Numbered from the stretch's first letter, positions 19,700 to 28,839 are shown. The stretch is DNA of 64,000 bases from Lentibacillus saliphilus (GCF_019093865.1 NZ_JABJXD010000001.1:558001-622000); one strand, 5' to 3'. The notes: a model not told the origin generated them from the sequence alone. Numbers and translations: made by a program.

Positions 19700-20050
19700 C
19701 TATTGATTTAACTCTGCCCACTGATGTTCAAAATTCGTAAATGGATCTTCATCTGGTGTAGGTGTTTTTGGCTGAATATCATCTTTTCTCCAATGTTTAA
19801 CAATCAGATACAATGCATACGCAGCGGCAATTCCAACAAGTGCGTAAAGATTTGCAGCTGTTATACTTAGGACAAGCAACCCAAGAATAACCCAACCTAC
19901 CTTTCCACTTGTCGATTGACTTTTAGTGAATTTCTTAAAGATGACATACAAGAGCCAAATGCCTAATGCTAAAAAGACCATTGGCCCTAAGTTGGCTAAC
20001 AAAACGAACAGCGCAATGAGCCCGCCTAAAAACAAAAGAAAATGTCTCAT
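19700..20050 (-). CDS. liaI: LiaI-like small membrane protein
   Basis: A 116-aa protein with hydrophobic segments near residues 3-20, 22-40 and 50-85 and a polar acidic tail (TPTPDEDPFTNFEHQW). In B. subtilis LiaI anchors LiaH at the membrane. AAAGGAGG lies 8 nt before ATG. First gene of the liaIH transcript, with a promoter candidate at 20076-20104. Confidence 0.85.
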   Translation of the reverse strand: MRHFLLFLGGLIALFVLLANLGPMVFLALGIWLLYVIFKKFTKSQSTSGKVGWVILGLLVLSITAANLYALVGIAAAYALYLIVKHWRKDDIQPKTPTPDEDPFTNFEHQWAELNQ

Positions 20051-20075
20051 TCATATCGCCTCCTTTCTTACATTC

Positions 20076-20115
20076 ATCATATCGTGGTTCAAAAGAGGTC
20101 GTAATGAGCCTAGGC
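20076..20115 (-). promoter_or_regulatory. Candidate liaI promoter with upstream palindrome
   Basis: TTACGA - 17 nt - TATGAT on the minus strand (20099-20104 and 20076-20081). The 8-bp palindrome GCCTAGGC (20108-20115) just upstream of the -35 could be part of a LiaR operator. The operator assignment is a guess based on position. Confidence 0.4.
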
Positions 20116-20251
20116 CTTATTTTGCACTAAGCCTTAAGGCGTATTTGATTATATTTAAAGCAGTCTTCAAGGAGCGTTGCCTCTTCATAAGGGGTGTTGG
20201 GACGTTTTAAAATCTTAACCGTTTGAAGAATATATTCGAACACAACAAAAA

Positions 20252-20274
20252 GACTGACCCGTTTCGGATCAGTC
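20252..20274 (-). terminator. Intrinsic terminator of fabF
   Basis: The stem GACTGA/TCAGTC with an 11-nt loop is followed on the minus strand by TTTTT, 16 nt after the fabF stop. Confidence 0.75.
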
Positions 20275-20289
20275 CTTGGATATAACATA

Positions 20290-21528
20290 TTATTGGTATT
20301 TTTTAAAGACGAGTGAGGCGTTATGGCCTCCAAAGCCAAACGAGTTACTCAGAACAACATCTAGATTTTGCTTTCTCGCTTCATTCGGAACATAATCAAG
20401 ATCACATTCAGGATCTGGTGTTTCGTAGTTAATCGTTGGCGGGATCACACTGTCCTCAATAGATTTAACTGAGATAACAGCCTCTATGCCACCAGCAGCT
20501 CCTAGCATATGCCCTGTCATCGACTTTGTTGATGACACAGCAAGCTTATACGCATGCTCACCAAATACGTGCTTAATAGCAGTCGTTTCATATTTGTCAT
20601 TTAACTCTGTGCTTGTCCCATGCGCATTAATGTAATCGACTTCTGTCGGTGCTAAGCCAGCATCGGCAATCGCTTGCTTCATTGCGCGCACAGCGCCTTC
20701 ACCTTCTTCAGCAGGTGCGGAAATGTGGTATGCATCACCTGTTGAGCCGTAGCCGACAATTTCTGCATAAATATGAGCGCCGCGCTTTTCAGCAGACTCT
20801 AATGATTCTAATATGAGAATTCCTGCACCTTCTCCCATAATAAAACCGTCACGGTTCTGATCAAAAGGACGACTTGCTTTTGCAGGATCTTCATTCAATG
20901 ATAATGCCTTCATAGTTGAAAATCCAGCCATTGCCATATTTGTAATTGGGGCTTCAGTTCCACCTGTAATCATAACATCCGCGTCGCCACGCTGTATGAC
21001 CTTAAAGGCATCCCCGATTGAATTTGCACCTGATGCACAGGCAGTCACTGTACAAGAATTAATTCCTTTTGCTCCAAGTTGGATGGATACTTGTCCAGCT
21101 GCCATGTCAGGAATCATCATTGGCACAAAAAAAGGACTGACGCGCTTATATCCTTTTTCCCTAAATCGAATAAACTGCTCTTCATACGTCTGCATACCGC
21201 CAATGCCTGAGCCAACCCAAACCCCAACTCTGTCAGCAATGTCGTCATTAATGGTTAAATTCGCATCAGCAACTGCCATTTTTGCAGCTACAACAGCATA
21301 CTGCGTAAATAAATCCATTTTACGAACATCGCGTTTTTCAATCCATGTCGATGGATCGAAATCCTTTACTTCTGCTGTAACACTTACTGGGAAACTTTCA
21401 CGGTCTAATCGTGTTAAATAGCCTATACCTGATTGACCAGACACAATGCCATCCCACATCGTCTGCACATCATTTCCTAACGGCGAAACGGCGCCCAGAC
21501 CAGTGACTACAACTCTTCTATCTGCCAT
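20290..21528 (-). CDS. fabF: Beta-ketoacyl-ACP synthase II
   Basis: Catalyses chain-elongating condensation of malonyl-ACP with acyl-ACP in type II fatty acid synthesis. The active-site Cys is residue 164 in TACASGAN, with the catalytic histidines in [11 protein letters not shown] and [10 protein letters not shown]. Length of 412 aa is normal. GGAGG lies 8 nt before the ATG. It follows fabH by 24 nt, forming the fabH-fabF operon under the FapR box upstream of fabH. Confidence 0.97.
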   Translation of the reverse strand: MADRRVVVTGLGAVSPLGNDVQTMWDGIVSGQSGIGYLTRLDRESFPVSVTAEVKDFDPSTWIEKRDVRKMDLFTQYAVVAAKMAVADANLTINDDIADRVGVWVGSGIGGMQTYEEQFIRFREKGYKRVSPFFVPMMIPDMAAGQVSIQLGAKGINSCTVTACASGANSIGDAFKVIQRGDADVMITGGTEAPITNMAMAGFSTMKALSLNEDPAKASRPFDQNRDGFIMGEGAGILILESLESAEKRGAHIYAEIVGYGSTGDAYHISAPAEEGEGAVRAMKQAIADAGLAPTEVDYINAHGTSTELNDKYETTAIKHVFGEHAYKLAVSSTKSMTGHMLGAAGGIEAVISVKSIEDSVIPPTINYETPDPECDLDYVPNEARKQNLDVVLSNSFGFGGHNASLVFKKYQ

Positions 21529-21552
21529 AAGGCATGCCTCCTTAATAAGACG

Positions 21553-22491
21553 TTATCTCCCCCAACGTAAGGCTGCTGCTCCCCACGTTAGTCCCCCGCC
21601 AAATCCGACGAGTACAATTAAGTCATTGTCTTTTATTTTACCATGTTTTACTGCTTCAGATAAGGCAATTGGTACGGATGCGGCTGAATTATTTCCATAT
21701 TTTTGTACCGTCCGTGCCATTTTGTCTTCTGATATGCCGAGACGCTCACGTGCCGCCTCCATAATACGAATATTCGCCTGATGTGGCACTAAATAATCCA
21801 CATCTTCTTTTTGAAAGCCTGCTTTCTCTACGACCTTAACTGATGATTCAGGCATTTGTCTAACAGCAAACTTAAATACCTCTCTGCCGTTCATGATCAT
21901 ATGGCCTTCTTTGTTTTGATACAAATATTCTCCACCAGAGCCTTTGGAGCCGAGTTCAAGAGACAAAATACCTTTCCCCTCTGATACCTCACCAATGACA
22001 ACAGCGCCCGCACCATCACCAAGAAGGACACACGTATTACGATCCGTCCAATCAATAATTTTAGACAGCTTATCCGCCCCTACGACGAGCACATTTTTAT
22101 ATGTCTTTGTTTCGACGAATTGTTTTGCAGTCGCGATGCCATACAAAAATCCAGCACATGCAGCACCGAGATCCATCGCCGCTGCACCTTCTGCCCCGAG
22201 TCTATGCTGAAGCATTGCAGAAACTGATGGAAATGGCGTGTCTGGTGTCACCGTTGCAACAAGAATAAGGTCGATATCAGTAGGATCAATACCAGCTTCT
22301 TCAATTGCATTTTGTGCAGCGAAATATGCCATATCTGATGTATCCATATCATCGCCAGCAATTCTTCTTTCTTCTATACCTGTTCTTGTTCTGATCCATT
22401 CATCGCTTGTATCAACAAATTTTTCTAAATCCTTATTTGTAACAATGTTGTCCGGGACGTAGTGACCTGTACCCAATACACCAACATTCAT
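21553..22491 (-). CDS. fabH: Beta-ketoacyl-ACP synthase III
   Basis: Starts fatty acid synthesis by condensing an acyl-CoA with malonyl-ACP. The triad is visible: Cys112 ([10 protein letters not shown]), His in [10 protein letters not shown], Asn in YGNNSAAS. The start at 22491 ([14 protein letters not shown]) is chosen over a codon 33 nt earlier: it places Cys at 112 and has AAGGGGATGG upstream. In Bacilli this enzyme sets branched-chain primer use. Confidence 0.97.
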   Translation of the reverse strand: MNVGVLGTGHYVPDNIVTNKDLEKFVDTSDEWIRTRTGIEERRIAGDDMDTSDMAYFAAQNAIEEAGIDPTDIDLILVATVTPDTPFPSVSAMLQHRLGAEGAAAMDLGAACAGFLYGIATAKQFVETKTYKNVLVVGADKLSKIIDWTDRNTCVLLGDGAGAVVIGEVSEGKGILSLELGSKGSGGEYLYQNKEGHMIMNGREVFKFAVRQMPESSVKVVEKAGFQKEDVDYLVPHQANIRIMEAARERLGISEDKMARTVQKYGNNSAASVPIALSEAVKHGKIKDNDLIVLVGFGGGLTWGAAALRWGR

Positions 22492-22527
22492 ATTTCCATC
22501 CCCTTGCAGTAGATTTACTATCAATTA

Positions 22528-22544
22528 TTATGACTTGGTACTAA
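22528..22544 (-). promoter_or_regulatory. FapR operator upstream of fabH
   Basis: On the minus strand TTAGTACCAAGTCATAA matches the FapR consensus (TTAGTACC..GTC.TAA type). It begins at the downstream edge of the -10 box and covers the predicted transcription start, as expected for repression relieved by malonyl-CoA. Confidence 0.88.
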
Positions 22545-22572
22545 TTTTAATGCATTTTTTACGATTTTGCAA
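22544..22572 (-). promoter_or_regulatory. Sigma-A promoter of fabHF
   Basis: TTGCAA - 17 nt - TAAAAT on the minus strand (22567-22572 and 22544-22549), immediately upstream of the FapR box. Confidence 0.8.
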
Positions 22573-22651
22573 GGGGAAAAGTATCTAAAGCTTATCTAAT
22601 CATTCTAAAAAGAATGTCATAAATCAATAAAAGATAACATATTGAGCCGTT

Positions 22652-23617
22652 TTAGTGAACGGATAATTCATTAGGTAATAATCCTGTTGCTTTATACATC
22701 TTCACAGCATGTTCAATTGTATTACGAAAATGCCGTGGTATCTCTTTACTATAGGGAGCGAGTGAGATCACATCATCAGGAAATCCAAGTCTATACACAC
22801 CACCAGCAAGCCGCTTATCATTAAATTGCCAGGCGGCCATTTCATAAAGTTTGTCTATGTGCTGAACAGTGCTTGTTAATACATTGACAGGATCAATATA
22901 AGACTGATCATTTACATAACCGATCGTATAGACATCATCTTCACTTGCTTGTTGAATCACATCACGCGAAAACTGATCACCAATTGGATAAAAGACGTCA
23001 ACTTGATTGTTCCGCTGCCGTTGGTAAGCATCGAGAGCTGTTCCTGTATCGTTCCAATCATTCACATAGTCTATATGCACATTTGCTGAAGGATTCTGGT
23101 GCTTAACCCCCTCGAAATACCCTTCCAATTCTGGTTGCCATTCATAAGCAGCGATAATACCGACGTGTCCTGTGTCCGTCATTCCACCGGCAATCATCCC
23201 CGCAAAAAAACCCATCGCATGAGCATTGAAATTAAAACTCGTGACATTTTGTGCATGGTGTCCACCATTAAAATATACAAAATGAATATCCGGATATGTT
23301 GTCGCTAGATCTACAAATGGCCGTCCATATGTACTACCATGTCCGAAAATAAGGTTTACACCATTTTGAGCAAGCTCATTTACAGCTTTTTCAACATCTT
23401 GTTCCGTGTTGATACCTTCTTTAAAGTACACTTCTACATCATGATCATCTCTAATGGCCATAAGGCCTTCATACCCTTTTATATTCCAAGGCTGTTCTTC
23501 TGCCTTACCTTCAACGAGCATACCGACCTTGTAAAGCTGGTCATCAGATTCTTCAACGCATGCAGATAAAGTCAATACAAGAAGAACAATCCCTAAAAGT
23601 AAGGTCCAACGTCTCAC
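22652..23617 (-). CDS. med: Med-like BMP-family lipoprotein (positive regulator of comK)
   Basis: The lipoprotein signal ends in LSAC (residues 17-20). The mature part is a substrate-binding BMP/PBP1-type protein (YKVGMLVEG, NIKGYEGLMAI, NLIFGHGSTYG, GIIAAYEWQPE, TIGYVNDQSY). Its sequence and place (next to fabH and the yjaV-like gene) match B. subtilis Med, needed for full comK expression. GTG start with GGAGAG 6 nt upstream. comZ, which follows med in B. subtilis, is not found in the gap to fabH. Confidence 0.88.
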   Translation of the reverse strand: MRRWTLLLGIVLLVLTLSACVEESDDQLYKVGMLVEGKAEEQPWNIKGYEGLMAIRDDHDVEVYFKEGINTEQDVEKAVNELAQNGVNLIFGHGSTYGRPFVDLATTYPDIHFVYFNGGHHAQNVTSFNFNAHAMGFFAGMIAGGMTDTGHVGIIAAYEWQPELEGYFEGVKHQNPSANVHIDYVNDWNDTGTALDAYQRQRNNQVDVFYPIGDQFSRDVIQQASEDDVYTIGYVNDQSYIDPVNVLTSTVQHIDKLYEMAAWQFNDKRLAGGVYRLGFPDDVISLAPYSKEIPRHFRNTIEHAVKMYKATGLLPNELSVH

Positions 23618-23639
23618 CCTATTCTCTCCAATCTCTATG

Positions 23640-24245
23640 TTAGTAGTATGTCTTATGTTGTATATAATGAGCCTTTACAGTTTCCAAATTTGTATTCATA
23701 GGACTATTGTCTTGTATTTTGACACATTTGGCAAGGGATTTATTTCTATTTTCTGAACTAGATGAAGTAGAATCCAGTAAGTTTTTCTTAATACAATGTA
23801 CCAAAACTTTCATAAAGTCCACAACATATACTGCTTCATTCGCAAATTGCTCTGACTGAAAGCCAATCCAATCACCATTTTCTCGATACATCCCGTCTTC
23901 TGTCATAGGCATCCACTCCCCAAACAGAAGTGGCAATTCAATCGTGTCAGACGTTGATGTGTCTTGTGACGATGTTGTTAGTGTAAGTGCACCATTCGGC
24001 TTTGTTTCTAATACTTCTACTGATGTATCAACCGTTATATGAATGCTGTATTGCCTTTCTTCCCAATTGATTTCAGGATTTTGTAAAAGTTGAAATTGTG
24101 CATGCCGAGCAACGTACATTGCCAAATGAACCTGCTTTAATGTACGCTGATCATCAATACCATCAACTTCTTCATTATCATCAAGCAGTTGTTGAACGAG
24201 GTGATAACCAACCCAATGGAAACAATTTTCAACAAGGACACACAT
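23640..24245 (-). CDS. yjaV: YjaV-like protein, degenerate Rossmann N-terminus
   Basis: The first ~30 residues (MCVLVENCFHWVGYHLVQQL) resemble the beta-alpha start of NAD-dependent epimerases but lack the glycine-rich loop, so cofactor binding is doubtful. The rest (SIHITVDTSVEVLE, FGEWMPMTEDGMYRENGDWIGFQSE) is not assignable to a fold by eye. The protein is 201 aa. It precedes med by 22 nt, matching the yjaV-med order. GGAGG 7 nt before ATG. Function unknown. Confidence 0.6.
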   Translation of the reverse strand: MCVLVENCFHWVGYHLVQQLLDDNEEVDGIDDQRTLKQVHLAMYVARHAQFQLLQNPEINWEERQYSIHITVDTSVEVLETKPNGALTLTTSSQDTSTSDTIELPLLFGEWMPMTEDGMYRENGDWIGFQSEQFANEAVYVVDFMKVLVHCIKKNLLDSTSSSSENRNKSLAKCVKIQDNSPMNTNLETVKAHYIQHKTYY

Positions 24246-24433
24246 CTTAACCCTCCTAGGTTAATACCTATAAAAAATAATTATATACGATGGTGTACCA
24301 CGTATAAACATCTTTAAACATTTAGTAAAGGCTTTTATTTTTTTGTTTGTTTTGGTAAACTAATATAGGTATATGATCATTATATGAAACAACACGTATT
24401 CAAAATAACAACTAATTAATTGAGGTGTTCTTA

Positions 24434-24613
24434 ATGCGGTACATAGTAACGATGGTTTGGTCTCTACTTATAGGGGCTGCAGTATCCTATGTATTGTCAA
24501 GTATGGCAGGTGCAGCGTTCGAATTATCACACGGACTTATCACTGGTGTCATCATTGGCATAGGCGTACTCATTCTTGGTGAAGGTGTTCTAAAAGGAAA
24601 TACACAATCATAA
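24434..24613 (+). CDS. yjzD: YjzD-like small membrane protein (DUF2929)
   Basis: A 59-aa protein with two hydrophobic segments and the family block MRYIVTMVWSLLIGAAVSYVL, ending in a GEGVLK segment. ATG 24434 has GAGGTG 6 nt upstream; the in-frame GTG at 24425 lies inside that site. It is divergent from med/yjaV, similar to the yjzD-yjaU-yjaV-med neighbourhood of B. subtilis. Function unknown. Confidence 0.82.
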   Translation: MRYIVTMVWSLLIGAAVSYVLSSMAGAAFELSHGLITGVIIGIGVLILGEGVLKGNTQS

Positions 24614-24644
24614 TGACGTTATGGTATATTCAAACGACATTATT

Positions 24645-24674
24645 AGAGGGCTCCCCTCGGGAGACCCTCTTTTA
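24645..24674 (+). terminator. Intrinsic terminator of yjzD
   Basis: AGAGGG.TCCC/GGGA.CCCTCT stem (24645-24670) followed by TTTT. Confidence 0.8.
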
Positions 24675-24712
24675 CATTTTAAAGCCCTTTTGGACTTAAA
24701 GACCCGCACCGT

Positions 24713-25072
24713 TTAATACCAGGGTAGAACACTCAACGCGGTAAGCGCAGCAAGTGGTAAGATAAGCCTTCTGAAGGGACGCCGTGGATAGCCGGGGTAA
24801 TAGCCATAGCCAGGTCCATACCCAGGATAACCGTATCCAGGATAAAAGCCACCATACCCACCACCAAATCCGAATTGTCGGTCTTCTCTCGACATATCTT
24901 CACCGTGTGATGACATTCCGCCGTCTGGAACAGCCAAATAGACTTGGTCTTCATCAACACCTGTAATGATACCGTCGATCTGGTGGCCTTCTACTGTCTC
25001 AACCAATACGTAAGCGTGCATATGGGTATTACATAGATCATACATATTATGATGATTATGATTTGTTTTCAT
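24713..25072 (-). CDS. Small Sm-like/Gly-Tyr-rich protein (119 aa), unknown
   Basis: Three parts are visible. Residues ~18-48 (AYVLVETVEGHQIDGIITGV then DEDQVYLAVP) have the pattern of an Sm/SH3-like beta barrel. Residues ~68-95 are a Gly-Tyr-Pro-rich repeat (GYG, PGY, GYP). The C-terminus is a hydrophobic tail (RRLILPLAALTALSVLPWY). Such proteins are common in Bacilli and are sometimes annotated as spore-associated, but I cannot assign a role. GAGGAGG lies 6-8 nt before ATG. Confidence 0.65.
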   Translation of the reverse strand: MKTNHNHHNMYDLCNTHMHAYVLVETVEGHQIDGIITGVDEDQVYLAVPDGGMSSHGEDMSREDRQFGFGGGYGGFYPGYGYPGYGPGYGYYPGYPRRPFRRLILPLAALTALSVLPWY

Positions 25073-25154
25073 ATGTCAACCTCCTCACAACTAGACTATT
25101 CATTTGCCTATAGAAGGTGACATAAACATTAATAAAAATTAGAGGTGACAAGCA

Positions 25155-25970
25155 ATGGATGCTGCTACTGATTTGCTACTTTTACTTAAATATATTTTTC
25201 TAGGCTTTTTTCAAGGGATCACAGAGCCGATCCCGATTTCTTCAAGTGGACACCTCATTATTATGCGCAAGCTTCTGGACGTTGAAATACAAGGCTTATC
25301 CTTTGAAATACTCGTCAACTTCGGATCGCTTATTGCGGTGTTACTCGTATACCGAAACGACATCATACGTCTCATAAAAAATGGCACGCAATTCATGTTG
25401 ACAAGGGACACGGCATTAAAAGGGGACTTTTTATTCATTGTTTTTCTCGTTGTGGCAACCATTCCAACGGGGATCATTGGACTTTTACTTGAGGATTACA
25501 TTGGGGCAAAATTAAGCGGTGTTGCCGTTGTAGGTGTGACATTACTCATAACAGGGATTGCCCTGTGGGTCATTCGTAATTTAACGGGCTGGAAAGACGA
25601 CAACGACATCACTGTGAAGGACGCGCTCATTGTTGGCTTTGCGCAATCTATTGCCCTCGTTCCTGGTATTAGTCGGTCTGGAGCGACCGTTGTTGCTGCC
25701 ATGCTCGTCGGGATGAGCCGCGAAACAGCTCTGCGTTTTTCATTCCTATTGTACATTCCCGTTAGTCTTGGAATTTCAGTCTTAAGCATTGGTGATTTAA
25801 TAAAGGATAAAAACTTTGACATCATTCCAAATCTCTTAGCGTTTATGGCTTCAATTATCGCTTCGTTCTATGCGCTAAAATGGTTTATTAACATTATGAA
25901 AAAAGGCAATCTGAAATATTTCGCTTTCTATTGCTTCATCGTCAGTACACTCGTTATCCTATTTCTATAA
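25155..25970 (+). CDS. uppP: Undecaprenyl-diphosphatase UppP/BacA
   Basis: An integral membrane enzyme that dephosphorylates undecaprenyl diphosphate to recycle the cell-wall carrier lipid; it also gives bacitracin resistance. Both active-site regions are present: [17 protein letters not shown] near the N-terminus and [14 protein letters not shown] in the middle. Seven to eight hydrophobic helices; 271 aa is normal. GAGGTG lies 9 nt before ATG. The large palindromic element begins 6 nt after the stop and may serve as its terminator. Confidence 0.96.
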   Translation: MDAATDLLLLLKYIFLGFFQGITEPIPISSSGHLIIMRKLLDVEIQGLSFEILVNFGSLIAVLLVYRNDIIRLIKNGTQFMLTRDTALKGDFLFIVFLVVATIPTGIIGLLLEDYIGAKLSGVAVVGVTLLITGIALWVIRNLTGWKDDNDITVKDALIVGFAQSIALVPGISRSGATVVAAMLVGMSRETALRFSFLLYIPVSLGISVLSIGDLIKDKNFDIIPNLLAFMASIIASFYALKWFINIMKKGNLKYFAFYCFIVSTLVILFL

Positions 25971-25976
25971 TGAGAA

Positions 25977-26200
25977 AAGAGCTGGGACAAAGTGTATAAC
26001 CAAATAAAAAGATAAACAATACCACCGCTCCGGAAATATACTACGCTTTCCGCGGGCGGCTGGTGAGCCTCCTCGTGCTAACGCACTGCGGGGTCTCGCC
26101 TAGGCCTCTCCTCCCGCCGGAGTCTACGTATATTTCCGGAGCTAAAGTTGAGTATTGTTCGTCTTTTGGTTTAAACTTTAAGTTTTTGTCCCAGTCCTTT
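25977..26200. repeat. Large palindromic element, copy A (~224 bp)
   Basis: An imperfect inverted repeat of about 105-bp arms. The outer ends are GCTGGGACAAA and TTTTGTCCCAGTC. The inner arms start GCTCCGGAAATATA and end TATATTTCCGGAGC, around a G+C-rich centre containing CGGGCGG and CCCGCCGG. It is nearly identical in its core to copy D (47341-47559). Confidence 0.9.
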
Positions 26201-26267
26201 TTCGATTGGGATATTGTCTAAATTATGAGTGGACATTTAACATAAATTGGTTAAGCGTTATGACACA

Positions 26268-26501
26268 TCAGCCGCCGCTAACTGGTGGGATAAAGGCTAC
26301 TGTGTCTTGTTCATTAAGGATAATATTTTCTCCAACATACTCTTCATTTACAGCGACCATCACATGATCAAGATGTCCGAGGCTATATGTATCTTTAATA
26401 AGTGTCTTGAGTTCATCAATCGTCTTACCAGCTACATCCAAAGTCACACGATGCTCACCAACCGCCTCTTGCAAACCAGCAAAAAATAAGACGTTAACCA
26501 T
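26268..26501 (-). CDS. moaD: MoaD, small subunit of molybdopterin synthase
   Basis: A 77-aa ubiquitin-like protein ending in the essential Gly-Gly (FIPPVSGG), the site of thiocarboxylation that donates sulfur to precursor Z. ATG 26501 (MVNVLFFAGLQ) overlaps the moaE stop by 8 nt; upstream in-frame codons lie within moaE and would add unrelated residues. Last gene of mobB-moaE-moaD. Confidence 0.92.
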   Translation of the reverse strand: MVNVLFFAGLQEAVGEHRVTLDVAGKTIDELKTLIKDTYSLGHLDHVMVAVNEEYVGENIILNEQDTVAFIPPVSGG

Positions 26502-26967
26502 TACCCATTGCCTCCTCTGTTGGAATACCTTTGTCATATGAATGGCGTTCTTTTTGGTCACCGATCCATTGCGTACCATCAGACCAATGCTCTTTTTTCC
26601 AAATCGGAACGATCTCCTTAATTCGGTCAATCGCATAACTGCTGGCAGCAAAAGCAGCTTTACGATGAGGGGTTGAAATAGCTATCGCAACAGCAACATC
26701 TGAAATATCAAGACGTCCAACACGATGAACGATTGCTGTTTCTGCATCGCCCCATTTTTCTTTAATTTCCTGGCCAATTTGAGCCAGCTTTTTTTCTGCC
26801 ATCGGTTTATATGCATCATACTCCAAAAACAGCGTTCGCTTACCATCAGTTAATTCACGCACGGTTCCTGTGAAGATATTAATGGCGCCAACTTCCCGCC
26901 TTGTCACCTTTTCAATCACATCATTTAATGCAATCGGCTCTTCTGTTATCCAAAAGTTGTGTTCCAT
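26494..26967 (-). CDS. moaE: MoaE, large subunit of molybdopterin synthase
   Basis: Catalytic partner of MoaD in making molybdopterin from cPMP. Family blocks: GAINIFTGTVRE, LEYDAYKPMAEKKL, IVHRVGRLDISDVAVAI, HRKAAFAASSYAIDRIKEIVPIWKKE (with the conserved Lys pair). 157 aa is normal. GGAGGG lies 5-6 nt before ATG. Eight nt after the mobB stop. Confidence 0.95.
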   Translation of the reverse strand: MEHNFWITEEPIALNDVIEKVTRREVGAINIFTGTVRELTDGKRTLFLEYDAYKPMAEKKLAQIGQEIKEKWGDAETAIVHRVGRLDISDVAVAIAISTPHRKAAFAASSYAIDRIKEIVPIWKKEHWSDGTQWIGDQKERHSYDKGIPTEEAMGNG

Positions 26968-26975
26968 ATGCCCTC

Positions 26976-27512
26976 CTATTGTTCTTCTTGGGCGCGTTCT
27001 AACATATACATTGTCAGCTCCGGCACAATATGATCAATTTCATTTATTATAAACGTTTTACACTTCAAATATGGCAGCTGAACCTGTTCATGAACACCAA
27101 CAGCAGCAATGTTATCCACTTCTTCAAGCAGCTGTAGATCGGCTTCATTTCGTATTAAAACAATTTTAGGATACGTGTAATGTTTATAGCCTTCTAACAC
27201 GAGCACATCGTAAGACACGGCTGCATAAATTGCAGTTATTTGCTGCCATGAAAGTCCCTCATTGCCTCCAAAGACAAAATGGAGCTCATTTTCTCCCTGA
27301 ACACCACTTATGACGGCACCAGCTTGACGATGGCGCGCACTGTCCGTTCCCGGAACATCATCTGGTTCACCACCATGACCGTGGTGTTTTAATGAGGCTA
27401 CCTGATACCCTTGTTCAGTTAAGGATGAAATTAAGGCCGTCGTTACGAGGGTTTTACCTGAATTTTTATAGCCGACAACTTGAAAAATCGGTAAGTGATT
27501 TGTTTCATTCAT
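26976..27512 (-). CDS. mobB: MobB, molybdopterin-guanine dinucleotide biosynthesis GTPase
   Basis: A P-loop protein of the SIMIBI type (QVVGYKNSGKTLV, residues ~11-23) with the family segment LKHHGHGG and VLVLEGYKHY. MobB assists MobA in attaching GMP to the Mo cofactor. 178 aa; GAGG lies 9 nt before ATG. Other moa/mob genes are not in the window. Confidence 0.92.
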   Translation of the reverse strand: MNETNHLPIFQVVGYKNSGKTLVTTALISSLTEQGYQVASLKHHGHGGEPDDVPGTDSARHRQAGAVISGVQGENELHFVFGGNEGLSWQQITAIYAAVSYDVLVLEGYKHYTYPKIVLIRNEADLQLLEEVDNIAAVGVHEQVQLPYLKCKTFIINEIDHIVPELTMYMLERAQEEQ

Positions 27513-27586
27513 AGGCCATAACCTCTTTTATGTATATGAGAAGGCTGATCCATATACTGAATCAACCTCCTCCTTTACGCTTTTTA

Positions 27587-27898
27587 TCAATCAGGTATTC
27601 CGAGAGCAATTTTAGCATAACGTGACATTTTATCCTTGCCCCATGGTGGATTCCAGACGATGTCTACCTGAATTTCTTTAATTTCTGGGAAATCTGCAAG
27701 TGCACGGCGAACATCTTGTTCAATGTGTCCTGCTAATGGGCAGCCCATTGATGTTAACGTCATTGTTACGACACATAAGCCGTCTTCTTTTAAATCTACA
27801 TCATATATGAGACCTAGGTTAACAATATCAATACCAAGCTCGGGGTCAATTACATTTTCCAGTGCACCAAGCATGTTTTCTTTTAATGCTTCATCCAT
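27587..27898 (-). CDS. yitW: Iron-sulfur assembly factor, MIP18/DUF59 family (YitW)
   Basis: A 103-aa MIP18/SufT-type protein: VIDPELGIDIVNLGLIYDV, the reactive-Cys segment TSMGCPLAGHI, and VWNPPWGKDKMS. These proteins help mature Fe-S enzymes. The start at 27898 has GGGAGG 8 nt upstream, and an upstream in-frame codon does not. Downstream of the YitV-like hydrolase as in B. subtilis yitV-yitW. Confidence 0.92.
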   Translation of the reverse strand: MDEALKENMLGALENVIDPELGIDIVNLGLIYDVDLKEDGLCVVTMTLTSMGCPLAGHIEQDVRRALADFPEIKEIQVDIVWNPPWGKDKMSRYAKIALGIPD

Positions 27899-28044
27899 AA
27901 TTTTTACCTCCCTGATCATTGCTTAAGTCCATTTAAACATATTTTCCGGTCGTTTGAAATGATTTATGTCACACTTTGACAACTTTAATGGTTAGGCCAA
28001 GATCATTGGCAATCATCTCAATGTGTCAGTTATTTTTATTTCCT

Positions 28045-28839
28045 TTAAATGTTTGACTCATTAGGAATAGCCACCAGCAAATGCTTGTCCAGCCATTTGG
28101 CAACCGCCAGCATTGCAAATCGGCTCACCTTGTGATCGCGCCCTTTTTCTTTTAGAAAATAAATACGGTCAATATTTGTATATTGTTTGACAGCAGCTTT
28201 ATAAAAACTGTGCGCATGTTCAAACGGAACGACTGGATCTTGATCACCATGCCAGAAGAACAACGGACGCTCTCTTAACGTTTCCATATGCTTTGATAAA
28301 TCAATTTTTTCAATATCCGTATAAACTTTGTTAACGGTATCCTCTGATAATTCCTTTTTGTCATCCTGTGAGATATATTGATTTAGAAGTATGTCGGCAT
28401 ATGCTGTCAGATTAGGGGTACCCATCATGACTGCCGCTGCTTTGATCCACGGGTATTGTGTTAAGGCTGCTGTTGTTGTCATGCCCCCCATACTCGTACC
28501 AGCTACACCAATCAGATCTTGTAAGATTAACTCATTTTCCGTTAACCAATCCTTTATCAGTTGAATATCTGCTACGTTTTCCAACACAATATCCCAAAAT
28601 GACAGCTGCATTTGCTTCATTGTCATTCCTTCAGATCGCGCACCGTGATATAAGCTGTCAGGTAGAATGACACGATAGCCTTTTTCTGCAAGTATGTATG
28701 CAAGTGGTAAATTATGTTCTTTTGCACTCGTAAATCCATGGTAGTACATTAAAACGGGCAAAGGCTCATTTTGCTTGTCTGCACGAACCACAACAAGACT
28801 CGGAATGCCCTTTATGTTCTCGGTATATATCCCAATCAT
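28045..28839 (-). CDS. yitV: Alpha/beta hydrolase, YitV-type esterase
   Basis: The nucleophile elbow is GTSMGG (Ser near residue 115). An oxyanion-region block MYYHGFTSAKE precedes it, and Asp (HGDQDPVVPF) and His (GRDHKVS) complete the triad. 264 aa from ATG 28839 (MIGIYTENIKG); AAAGGA is about 11 nt upstream. Substrate unknown. It is upstream of yitW and divergent from the YitU-like phosphatase. Confidence 0.87.
   Translation of the reverse strand: MIGIYTENIKGIPSLVVVRADKQNEPLPVLMYYHGFTSAKEHNLPLAYILAEKGYRVILPDSLYHGARSEGMTMKQMQLSFWDIVLENVADIQLIKDWLTENELILQDLIGVAGTSMGGMTTTAALTQYPWIKAAAVMMGTPNLTAYADILLNQYISQDDKKELSEDTVNKVYTDIEKIDLSKHMETLRERPLFFWHGDQDPVVPFEHAHSFYKAAVKQYTNIDRIYFLKEKGRDHKVSRFAMLAVAKWLDKHLLVAIPNESNI

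Noticed and set aside
25977-26200. Insertion sequence or transposase remnant
   Set aside because: No transposase frame or target duplication is visible; the element is a non-coding palindrome.
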